Shown piece after piece: positions 13,201 to 25,200 of a stretch of 50,371 nt of DNA. The translations under genes were made by a program, and so were the position numbers. Every line of letters begins with the position of its first letter. Position 1 is the stretch's first letter. The notes beneath the pieces were generated by a model. The model was not told the origin of the DNA. It searched no databases and saw nothing but the letters and a program-made list of their open reading frames with translations. Source of the DNA: Candidatus Omnitrophota bacterium. Lineage in GTDB: Bacteria; Omnitrophota; Gorgyraeia; 2-02-FULL-51-18. The stretch lies in contig JAJVIE010000003.1 in NCBI GenBank assembly GCA_022072175.1, positions 1,541,818 through 1,592,188 on the forward strand, in the 5' to 3' direction.

Positions 13201-16200
13201 GCATTGAAGCTCGTGTTGTGCTGAACGCCTCCGACCGTCAGACCCAGCAGCCCCGAGCTCGTGAACCGCGCATGGGTATTGACCTCGTTGTCGGCTCCCG
13301 CGAACAGGATCCGGCTATAGCCCGGACTCGGCATCGGGAATTTGACCCACATCATGCCGGTGCGAGGTCCGTTCATCGTCAGGGTATTGGGTACGGTGAC
13401 GTACGAATAGTAATACGGCAGATCTTGCGCATTACCCAGGCTCAGAGTGCCTTCCAGCTTCACATCATCCACCCAGGCGTTGGCGTCAGGACCGCCGGCT
13501 ACCGTAGCCGTCCGGTCGTACACCCACTTGATGACATGAGTGCCGGCCGCGAGGTTGACCGTCCGCTGAACCCAGCCGCTGTTGCCGGAAACATCCAAGC
13601 CCTGGTCCACCCCGTTCACGGTGAGCCTGAGCCGGTCCGTAGCCGTAGCGTCCGTGCGCGCCCAGTAGGTCAGTGTCGTGGGCAGGGTCGTCGTAACTGT
13701 TCTCTGGAAGTACGAGGTCTGCCCGATCGCCGTCGCGCCGGCCTGCGCCGCATAGCCGCCCGCGTCGCGTGAGGTGGTGTTCTGGTTGGTCCAGGTATAG
13801 GTCGGATCGGCCGTAACGTTGTCACGCCAGTAGGTGCTGGCCAGCATCTGGGTCTGCGCCGAGCTCAATGTTCCCTCGGCCCCCGCTCTGTCGTGGCGGA
13901 CCGTGGTCAGCGTCAGGTTGGCCGTCAGCACCCAGCGGTCACCCTTCCATACGATCGAGGCCGGAGCTCCGGACCCGACCCAGGCGACGCGACCGTCGAG
14001 CTGTCCGGACTCGATGATCGCTTTGAGCTCGGCGAGGTTGCGCGTGACTCCGTCGACCGTGAGGGTCTTGCCGTTGAGGTCGATCGCCTGGCCGTTGAGC
14101 ACCAGCTGTCCGGCCGACACGTTGACCGCGGTGACCGGGCCCGTGATGCCGGACTGGGCGGATTTCGAGTCGAACGTCACACCGCTGGTCAGCACCCACT
14201 CACCCGACCAGCGGATCGTCGAAGCGTTGAGCCAGGTGGTGATGCCCAAGGCCAGGTTCTGATCGACCAGGATCTTGAACGCCGCGAGGGTCAGTGTCTG
14301 GCCGTCCAGCGAGAGCGTCTGCGTACCCACGTCGATCGTCAAGCCGTTGACCGTGACCGTGTTGGTCCCGAGATCGACCGCCGTCACCGAGCCGGAGAAG
14401 GACCCGACCTGGGACTTGGAGCCGCCGGTGACGTTGGCCGTGAGCACCCAGCGGTCGCCGGTCCAGCGGACGGAGGTCGGATCGAGCCAGGTCGGCACGC
14501 CCTGCGCGGTGTTGGCCAGGACCAGAGCCTTGAGCGCCGCGGCGTTGAGGACCTGCCCGTCGACCGTGACCGTCTTGCCGTTCAGGTCGATCACCTGACC
14601 GTTGACCGTGATCCGGCCCAGCGTATCGTCGACCGCGGTGATACTGCCGGAGAAGTTGGACTGCAGACCCTTGGCGCTCAGCGTGATGTTGGAGGTCAGC
14701 GCCCACCGTGAACCGTTCCACTGGACCGAGGTCGCATCGAGCCAGGTAACGACCGACCGGGTCTGATTGCCCTGGACCAGGCTCTTGAACGCCGCCAGCG
14801 TCAGTACCTGACCGTCGACGGTGATCGTCTTGCCGTTGACGTCGATGACCAGGCCGTTGACCGTCAGCGTTCCAGCGGCGTCATCGACCGAACCCACCGC
14901 GCCGGTGAAATTGTTCTGCACGCTCTTGGACGCCACAGTGATGTTCGCTGTCAGCGACCAGACGGCCCCGGCCTTCCGGATCGTCGTACCCGACATCCAA
15001 GTCGCGATGCCGCGCGAGGCGTTGGACTGGACGAGGGTCTTGAACGCCGCCAGCGTCATGACCGCTCCGTCCACCGTGATCGTCTTACCGTTGACGTTGA
15101 TCGTGATGCCGTTGACCGTGATCGTACCGCCGGTGTCGTCCACGGCGCTCACGTGACCCGAGTACGACTGCTGTACGCCCTTGGTATCGAGCGTCACGTT
15201 TGCCGTGAGCGTCCACTGACCGGAGCTCCAGAGGACCGTGGTGGCTCCCAGGTAGGTCGTCACGCCGTTGGCGACGTTGGCTTGGACCAGGCTCTTGAAG
15301 GCCGCCAACGTCATCGTCTGGCCGTCGACCGTGAGCGTCTTGCCGTTGACGTTGATCGTCAGGCCGTCCACCGTCAGTGTGCCGCCCACGTCGTCCACGG
15401 CCGTCACCGCGCCTTGGAAGGACGTCTGCTGGGTCTGCTTGGTCGACATGGAGACGTTGGCGGTGAGCTTCCAACGTCCGCCCTCGTAGATCATCGGCGC
15501 GGCCAAGAGCCAGGTGGCGATGCCCTGGCCGTTGGAGGAACTGATGGCCGCCTGCAACTGGGCGAAGTTCTTGACCTGGCCGTCGACGGTGACCGTCTTG
15601 CCGTTGAGATCGACGAGTACGCCGCTCAGATCGATACCCTGGAAGGTCAGCTTGGTGAAGTCCTGGTCATCCAGCAGGGCGGCGGTCACATCGGACAGGA
15701 ACTGCGGAGTACCGCTGATCGAACCGTGGCGGCCGTTGCCGGAGATGTCATTGGCCGTGCTGCCGTCGAAGGTATACAGCGCCATCAGGCCCGCTTCGGT
15801 ACCGATCAGTTTGGACGTCGCATAGGCTTTGATCTGCGCCACGCTCAGCGCGCGGTCGAACACCGCGACCTCGTCGAAGTTACCGATGTGGTAGCTGTAG
15901 CCGCTCTGGTAATTGCCGACGTTCGTCAGCCCTGAGGTGATCTGAGTATTGACGGACCCGACGAGCTGGCCGTCGACGTAGAACGACGTCACGCCGTCCT
16001 CGGCCACCTGCGTCAGGTGATGCCAGCCCGAGGCGATCGACGAGACGTTGTAGCCGGTGCTATAGGTCGAGCCGTTGTACACGTACAGGACATTGTCCGT
16101 GCCGACATAGGTGTAAGCGCCTGAAGCGTGGCGGAAGATGATCCGGTTGTAGCCGGTCGACGGCATCGGGAACTGTATCCACGCCATTGCGCTGCGGGGT

Positions 16201-19200
16201 CCGTTCATGTCGAGGGTCGGCACAGACATGGATTGTGTCGAACTGAGCTGTACGGCCTTGCCCAGAGGGAGGTCGCCCGTGATCCGGATGTCGTCCACCC
16301 AGGCCTGGCTCGACGCTCCGCCGGTCGAAGTCGCCGTACGGTCATAGGCCCATTTGAGAATATACGTGCCCGGCACGTTGAGCTGAACGGTCTTCTGCAC
16401 CCAGCCGCCGCTGTCACCGGTGACGTCCTGTCCCTGATCGATGCCGCTGATATAGAACTTGAGCTTGTCGGTCACGGCCGAACCGGTCTTCACCCAGTAC
16501 GTGATCGTGCTGGGCACACTGACGGTGACGGTCTTCTGGAAGTACGAGATGCCGCCTTCGGCTGTCATGCCGGCCTGGCCCGCGTAGCCACCCGCGTCGC
16601 GGGTGGTCGCCTGCTGGTTGATCCAGGTGTAGTCCGGATCGCCGGTCACCGAGTCCCGCCAATCGTCGGCCGCCAGATGCAGGATCGAGGCGGAACCGAC
16701 CTTACCGGTGACGTTGGTCTGGGAATGGTCGAGGGTCGATACCGTGAAGTTCTGTGTGAAGACCCAATTGGTGCCGTCCCAGCGGATGGAGGCGTTGGCG
16801 CTGGTTCCGTTGCCCAGCCAGAACGTACGGCCCGAGAGTTCCTGCATCTTCTTGACCAGGGCCGGCAGTGTCGTCGTCACACCGTTGACGGTGAACGTCC
16901 GGCCGTTGAGCTTGACGTTGAGACCGGCGACCGTGATGGAATCGACGCCCACGGACTCGATCGCTCCGCTGAAGCTCGTTTCGCTGATCTGGCGGCGGTT
17001 CAGGTAGAGATGACCCGTCAAGGTCCACTCGGACCCGGTCCACTTGGCACTGCATCCGGTGGTCCAGTAGACCGCGTCACCCGATTCGACGTAGGCGGTC
17101 AACTGCTCGGCGGTCGTCAGGACACTGTCGACATAGATCGAGTAGGTACCCTGTGAGATCGGGATGCCGCCGATGAGCGGCACGCCCTGACCGTTGACCG
17201 ACGTCACGGCTCCAGAGAATCCGCTGAGCGTGTTCTGATAGGAGGTCAGCGAGAGATTCTGCTGGAATTCCCAAGTACCGTTGTCCCAGAGGACACTGCC
17301 GTTGGTCAGCCACAGCACGTTGGAGCCGTTGCCGAGGATCTGCGCCGCGTCGGTGAGCGTCCGGGTGACGCCGTCGAGCGTGATCGTCTTACCGTTGAGG
17401 GAGACCGTGATCCCGTTGACAGTGAGCGTGCCGGAGCTGGCGTTGATCGCGGAGATGGATCCGCTGACGCCGGTGCCGGACGGGTTGATATTGACCATCG
17501 TCGGGCTCTTGGTGAACACCCAGCGACCTGCCACGTACTCGACCGTACCCTCCGCCGGCAGGGTCAACCAGAGCGGGACCTTTTGCGCCACGGAAGCATT
17601 GATGATCTGCTCGACCTCCGTCAGATCGGTGTAGGCGTAGCCGTTGAGCGTTGCCGGCAGGCCGTTGAGGTCGATCTGCATACCGTTGACGGTGAGGATG
17701 CGATTGACCTTGTCCACCGCGGTGACCGCACCCGAGAAGACCGTCGAGGTCGCCCTGCGGTGGGAAGCGATCAGATCGCTGTCCAGCACCCAGCGGTCGC
17801 CTTCCCTGCGAACCTTGGCGTTGTCGATCTCGACCAACGAGTTGGTAGACTTGCCGCTCTCCACCAGCAGGTAGAGCGCTCTGAGGCTCTTCTCTTCCTC
17901 TCCGAAGAGGATCTTCTTGTCCTTGAGGTGAACGACAAGCCCGTTGATCGTCAGCGTATTGTTGATGACGTCCACCGCCGAGATCACGCCATCGAGCTCC
18001 GTGAAGGACGGCGCCAGGCTCGTGACGACGATGTCGCTGACGTAACCCCATTCGGAGCCCTCCTGCTTCACGTCACCGGTGATCCAGGTGATGTTCTTGC
18101 CGCGGCGGTCTTTCTTGAAGAGCTCCCGCAACTGCGACAACGTGGACTCGACGCCGTCGATCATGATCCGGCGGCCGTTGACCTTGACCGGAGCGCCGTT
18201 AACGGTGATCGTCGCGTTGACGGTATCCACGTCAGTAGCGGCTTGACCGAGCCCGCCACGGAGGAGTCCGAGGTTGGTGATCTCGAGGTCTTCAGCGAAG
18301 ACCCACTTGTCGACCACCCACTTGAAGCTGATGTTGGTGATCCAGGCCGCGGCCAGGCCTGCGGGAGTGTTGGCGACGAGGTTCGCCAGCCAGCCGATCG
18401 AGCGGACGACGTTGTCGACGCGGATCGTACGGCCGCCGAGGTCGACGACAAAACCTGCGATGGTGATGTTCTGGCCCGAGACCGCCGTGATCTCTCCGCT
18501 CAGGTCGACGATGTCGGTGTTCTTCGAATCAACGGTGATCGGATTGACGAAGATCCAATCGGTGCCGTTCCACTCGATGTTCGGGTAGTTGGCGTAGTAG
18601 GACAGCCAGGTCTTGGACCCGCGTGCCGTGTTGGCGTCGAAGACCGCTTTGACCTGCGAGAGCGTGCGGTTGCCCTCTCCGTCGATCGTGATGGACTGAC
18701 CGTTGAGCTTGACCGCAAGGCCGTTGACCGTGATCGTGCCTGCGTTGACATCGACGGCTCCGATCGAGCCTCTCATGTCCTTTTGCATGGCCTTGATCGT
18801 GGTCACCTGGATCGTGTCCTTGAAGATCCAGTTGGTTCCGTTCCACTCGACACCGGCCGCGCAATCGAGCCAGAGCACCGCGTCGGGATTGAGGCTCAGG
18901 CGGGCATTGAGCTGGGTCAGGTTCACGTATTGACCGTCGACATAGATGTATTCGCCATTGACGGCGATGTCCGTACCGTTGACCCGGATGGTGCCGCCGT
19001 TGACATCGACCGAAGCGATCTTGCCCTTCCAGGAGGTGTAGCTGTCCTTCTTGGTCTCGACGTACAGATCACCGAGGAGGATCCAGCGCGTGCCGTCCCA
19101 CTTGAGACCGGAGTAATCCCACCAGCCGCTAAATTTCTTGATCTCATCGACCCAGACGGAGTAATTGGCCGTATCCTGGACCGCGTTGTAGAGATCCGTG

Positions 19201-22200
19201 ATATTGCGGGTCTGATTGTTGATGTAGATCGCCCTTCCGTTGAGGAACACCGTCATACCGTTGAGCGTGAACGTCTGATCGCCCACGTTGACGGAAGCGA
19301 TCGATCCGGTCACGGTGTTCTTCTGGGTACCCTGGGTGGTGATGGAGAGATTGGAGGTGAACACCCACTTGGAGCCGTCCCACTGCGTGTTGACGGAAGC
19401 CAGCCAGCGCACCAGATGCGGCAGGCTCACCATCGTCTCGAGCTCCGCGAGCGTCTTGGTCTGGCCGTCGACGGTGATCGTACGGCCGCCGAGGTCGACC
19501 GCCAGGCCTCCGACCGTTACGGTGTTGGCACCCGAGTTCACCGCGCTGATGGTACCGGTCAAGCTCTGATGGGTCGTCTTCTTGGTGATGACGTACAGGT
19601 CGCCCGTAAGCACCCATTTCTGGCCATCCCACGTGACCGGGTAGGCCGTACCGGAGATGCGGACCCCGTCCACCCAGACCACGCCGTTGTTGGTATCGAG
19701 GAACGTCGTCTCGAGTTGGGCCATGGTCCTGGAGGCGCCGTCGACGTAGATCGTGCGGCCGTTGCGATGTACGGTCAGGCCGTTGAACTGCACCGTGTCC
19801 CCGGCGACGTTCACCGCGGTCAGCAGGCCGCGCACCGTCGAGTGCCGTGTCGTCGGCGTGGTCACGGTGAGGTTGGAAGTGAACACCCACTTGGTGCCGT
19901 CCCACTGCGTGGCCGTACCGGTGACATAGTGCGCAACATCGGGACTGGCGCTGAAAACGGTCTGTAATTGGGCAAGTGTCGCGCCGCTGCCGTTGAGCGT
20001 GATGGTTCTGCCATTGAGATCCACGTTACGGCCGTTGAGGTTGATCCAGTTGGAGGCCGAGTTGACGCCGCCGATGACGCCGGCCACGGACGTCTGCAGC
20101 ATTTTCTTGGTCGTCACGACGAGATTGTCGTTGAGGTTCCAGCGGTTGTTGGCGCCGTCCCAGACGATGCTATCGGCGAGGTTGGTGGTCGCCCAGATCA
20201 TGACGTTGGTCCCGTCGGCCAGGGCCGTCTGGAGGCCGGCCATGCTCGAGGCACCGCCGTTGAGCGTGATGGTCTTGCCGTTACGGAAGACTTGGATACC
20301 GTTGATCGTCAGATAGTCGGTGCCGGTATTGACGGCTGTCAGCGGACCCGTGAGCTTGGCCATGTTGTCGAAGAGAACCTGACCGTCCGTCTTGAAATCA
20401 TCGAACCAGACCGGCTTGGCGATGTTGTAAGTCCCGACGGCCACCCGGCGATAGTTACTGCCGCTGTACGTCGCGTCGGTCCCGCTCAGCTCGAGCACAT
20501 CATCGACATAGACCTGCAAGGCGCTACCGTTGAAGACGGCTTTGATCTTGTGGTAGGCCGTCGCCGTGTAGCCCGCCAGGGTCTTACTGCTGATGGTGGT
20601 GACGCTACCGCCGTTGAAACGCACCAGGCTCAGGAAACCGGTCCGGTCGATACGGACTTGATAGCCCTGGGTATTGCCGGTGTTCATACGGAAATACAGG
20701 GCCGCCCTGTCGGTAGCGGTCGTACCGTCGATGCGGATCCGCGACTCGACCATGCCGTTCTCCATCGTGTCCTCGAACACGGCGATATGGTCCGTCGTGT
20801 GGTTCGTGTCGAAATCCGCGTACGCGGGATTCCCGGCCGTGGCTTCGGCGGTGGTCCATCCATAACCGCTGACCGGCGAGAAAGGCGCTGTACGGTACTG
20901 CAGGAAGCTGTCCTTGGCGGACTGCTTGTCGGTCTTGTGATCGTCGAACACCGCCTCGCCGGACAGGCCGTACGTGCCGATGAGGACCTTGGTCTGGGTA
21001 GCTCCGCTGTAGCGCGAATCGTACGTCAGGATCTTCTCCGTGCCGTCCACGAGGACCCGGATCTTGTTACCCTCGAACTCCACGCGCAGCGCGTGCAAGG
21101 TCTGGACGTCGAAACCGCCTCCGAGGTCGACGCTGGCCTTCTCGATGTAACTGCCGGACTCGATCCGGTAGAACTTGAGCAGGCGGCTGCGATCGATGCC
21201 CGCCGCGTACCCGTTCTGCCTGTCCGACGACATGCGGAAATACACCAGCGCCCGGTCCGTGCTCGTCGTGCCCATGATCTTGACCTTGGCCTCGGCGGCG
21301 CCGTTCTCGATGGCGACCCCGGTCGCCTCGCTCAGGTAGTACGCCGCTCCGGTCTGGGTCTGGCGATAGACCATATTGCCGGACTGCTCGACCTGCGACC
21401 AGGCGCCGCTGACGGACGTGAACGGCAGGGGCTTGATGTTGGTGAACTTCTGGTCGAGCTTGAGATCGGCCGCGTGGACATCGTCGAACCACGCCGTCAT
21501 GCCAGTGCTGAGGTAGCCTCCGGCCACCGCCGTACGGCGATACGTGGCTCCGGAGTACGTCGTGTCGGTGGTGTTGATCCGCTCGGTCCCGTCCACGGAG
21601 ACCTTGATGGACGAGCCGTTGAACTCGGCCTTGATCGCGTGGAACACGGACATATCGAAGCTTCCGCCAAGGTTGTAAGAGGTGATCAGGTTCATCGAAC
21701 CGCTCACGAGCTTGTACAACCGCAGTTCCTTGACGTTGCTCCACGGGTACCAGTACAGAGAGGCCGCGTATCCGGCGTCTCCGGCATCGTTCATACGGAA
21801 GAACAGGTGCGACTCGACCTGATCGAACGTGCCCGGCGTACCGCTCAGCTTCATCTGGGCCTGGGCGGTGCCGTTCTCGACGATGATGGTGTTGAGCATG
21901 GCCACCCGCAGGGTGCCCGAACCGGTGGTGCTCTCGCTGTAGGCCATGTTGGATCCGCCGGCATCGGCCACGCTCCAGTTGGAACCGCTGATGACCGTGA
22001 AATCCGCCGGCTTGATGTTGGTGTAATCGTCGACAACGGCCGTGGCGACCGTCCGCACGTCATCGAACGTGACGTTGCCCGAGGTGTAGTAGTTGCCGAC
22101 GCCGAAGGACTGGTAGGCGGCGCCCGTGTAGGTGCTGTCGGTGGTGCTGATGCGCAGCGTGCCGTTGGAGTAGACCTGCAGGGACGAGCCGCTGAACACG

Positions 22201-25200
22201 ACCTTGAACGTGTTGAACTGGCTCATGTTGAGCGTGGCGTCGTTGTAAGAGGAGCCGACGTTGGTGTAGCTGGTGCCGGTGTAGCGGACCAACTGCAGGT
22301 TCTTGTTCCTATCGATACGCAGGGCGTAGCCGGTGTTGCTGTCGGTGGTGGTCCTGAAGTACAGGTAGGCATAATCGGTCGCGCCGGTGCCGTCGATCTT
22401 GACCTTGGCCTCCATCGTGCCGTCCTGGGCCGTACGGCCGTTGAGGCGCGCCTTGTAGTACTGGGATTGATACGTGTCCGTGATCCGGTAGGCGTAGTTG
22501 CCCGAACCGATGTCCAGATGCGACCAGTTGCCGCTGACCACGGTGAACGGAGCGGTCTTGGTGTTGGTGAACTTCTGATCGAGGACGGCGCTACCCGCCT
22601 TGACGTCGTCGAACCAGAAATTACTCGAAGCGTAGTTGGTACCGACACCGGCTTTCACGTACGACGCTCCCGTGTACGTGGACTCGTTCTCGTCGATCGT
22701 CGCGGTCGTCCCGCCGTTGACGAAGACCTTCATATTGGCGCCATTGAAGACGATCTTGAACGTGTTGTAGGCATTGGTCGAGAGGGCACCCATGTACTGC
22801 TGCGAGCCGATCTGATAGTAGTTGCTCCCATCGAAGCGATAGAGCGTCAGGTATTTGTAGACGTCCCACTTGAGCGCATAGCCCTGAGAGCGATCGGACT
22901 TCATACGGAAGTACATGAACGCCTCGTCCGAATCGCCTCCATCGAACTTCACCCGAGACTCCAGGTAGCCGTTCTCGAGGTCCACGCCCTGCATGACGGC
23001 CTTGGCGTAGCTGTTCCACTGGTTGGTCATGCTGTTCTCGCGGTAGGCCATGTTGCCGGCTCCGCCGTCAGCGATCGCCCAGGAGCCGCCATAGGTGTCG
23101 AAATCCGCCGTCTTGGCGTTGGAGAAGTCCGCGACGACGGCCTCCGCGACCGTCCGCACGTCATCGAACGTGACGTTGCCCGAGGTGTAGTAGTTGCCGA
23201 CGCCGAAGGACTGGTAGGCGGCGCCCGTGTAGGTGCTGTCGGTGGTGCTGATGCGCAGCGTGCCGTTGGAGTAGACCTGCAGGGACGAGCCGCTGAACAC
23301 GACCTTGAACGTGTTGAACTGGCTCATGTTGAGCGTGGCGTCGTTGTAAGAGGAGCCGACGTTGGTGTAGCTGGTGCCGGTGTAGCGGACCAACTGCAGG
23401 TTCTTGTTCCTATCGATACGCAGGGCGTAGCCGGTGTTGCTGTCGGTGGTGGTCCTGAAGTACAGGTAGGCATAATCGGTCGCGCCGGTGCCGTCGATCT
23501 TGACCTTGGCCTCCATCGTGCCGTCCTGGGCCGTACGGCCGTTGAGGCGCGCCTTGTAGTACTGGGATTGATACGTGTCCGTGATCCGGTAGGCGTAGTT
23601 GCCCGAACCGATGTCCAGATGCGACCAGTTGCCGCTGACCACGGTGAACGGAGCGGTCTTGGTGTTGGTGAACTTCTGATCGAGGACGGCGCTACCCGCC
23701 TTGACGTCGTCGAACCAGGCCTGCATGCCGGAGTACAGATAGTACGTTCCGACACCCGTACGCTTGTAGCTGGCACCCGTATAGGTCGAATCGGTCGTGT
23801 TGATACGCTCGACACCGTCGACGAGGACCTTGATGGACGTGCCGCTGAACTCCGCCCTCAGCGTATGATAGGCCGTGGCGTCGAACGCTCCGCCGAGGTT
23901 GTAGCTGGCGATCGAGTACATCGAACCGCTGTCATAATAGTAGAGATACAGGGTCTTGTTGCCGTAGTACTGGCTGATCGCGGCGGCGTAACCTTCGGTG
24001 CCGGCGTCGTTCATACGGAAGTACAGCAAACCCTCCGTGTTGTTGTAGTAGTACGGTGAGCCGGTCAGCTTGATCTTGGTCTCCGCGTAGCCGTTCTGCA
24101 CGTCGCTGTTATTGAGCGTCGCGCGGTGATAGGAGTAATCACCGGTCTGACTGTCGCGATACGCCATGTTCCCGGAGCCGGCGTCCTGCACGGACCATCC
24201 GGTGCCGACGTTCACCGTCATATCCGGCGTGCTGGTAGTGGTGAAGTCGTTGATATTCTCGGTGCCGATGACGTGCAGGTTATCGAACCGGATATCGGTC
24301 CCGACGTAGTAGGTACCCACGCCGACCTTCTCGTACGGACTGGCGGTATAGGTCGCGTCACTGTAGTTGTTGATACGTACGGTCCCGTTGACGTACACGC
24401 TGATGTTGTTGCCGCTGGTGACGACCTTGAGCGTATTGGTATTGGACAGGTTGGCGCCGGATGAGGTGCTCGTCAGCGTCTGGTAACTGCCGCTGGTGAT
24501 CTTGTACAGCGTCAGAGTGCCCATACCGTTGATGCCCGCCGCGTATCCCGAGGTCATGTCGGAGTTCATGCGGAAGTACACGAGGCCCGTCGTGCCCATC
24601 TGCTGGCCGTTCATCTTCATATCGGCCTCGAACGTGCCGTTCACCATGGTCTTGCCGTTGAGCTCGGCGACGTGATAGCTCGACTGGTACGTTTGGATAT
24701 CTCGGTAGGCGTAGTTGCCCGAGCCCGTGTCGTAGAGCTCCCAGCCGGTCCCGGAACGGACCGTCATGACGTCCTTGTTGTTGGTGAAGGCCTGGTTGAG
24801 CACGGCCGCGTCGGCCTTGACGTCGTCGAACCACACGTCGCCCGAGGTGTAGTACGTCGCCACACCGACCTCGTCGTACGATGCGCCGGTATAGGTGGAG
24901 TCGGTGATGCTGATCTGGGAGCTCGTGGAGCCGTTGACCGAGACCTTGAGCAGGTTGCCCTCGAATGTCGCCTTGAGGGTGGTATAGACAGACGCGTTGA
25001 AGCTCGGGATGGTGTAGGACCCGAGCGAATTGAAATACCCGGACCCGTCGATGTATCCCAGATAGACGTTGCCCCAGATATCCAACTTGACGGCATAACC
25101 TTCCGTGCCGTCGTCCTTCATCCGGAAGCGCAGATACGCCTCGTCGGAGTCGTAGCCGGAGAACTTGATGCGACCCTGCACCGAACCGTCCTGGAGATCG

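Noticed and set aside
22045-23718. Insertion sequence or other mobile element, suggested by the 573-bp perfect repeat
   Set aside because: No transposase, no terminal inverted repeats and no target duplication. The repeat edges follow a protein module and the frame is preserved.
17583-24059. Plus-strand open frames of 794 and 1,363 codons that abut at 19967/19968, which a gene finder could call as large proteins
   Set aside because: Their codons are exact reverse complements of the sense codons. The products are monotonous Arg/Val/Asp/His-rich sequence with no domain, and internal repeats simply mirror the sense modules. The minus frame gives coherent known folds.
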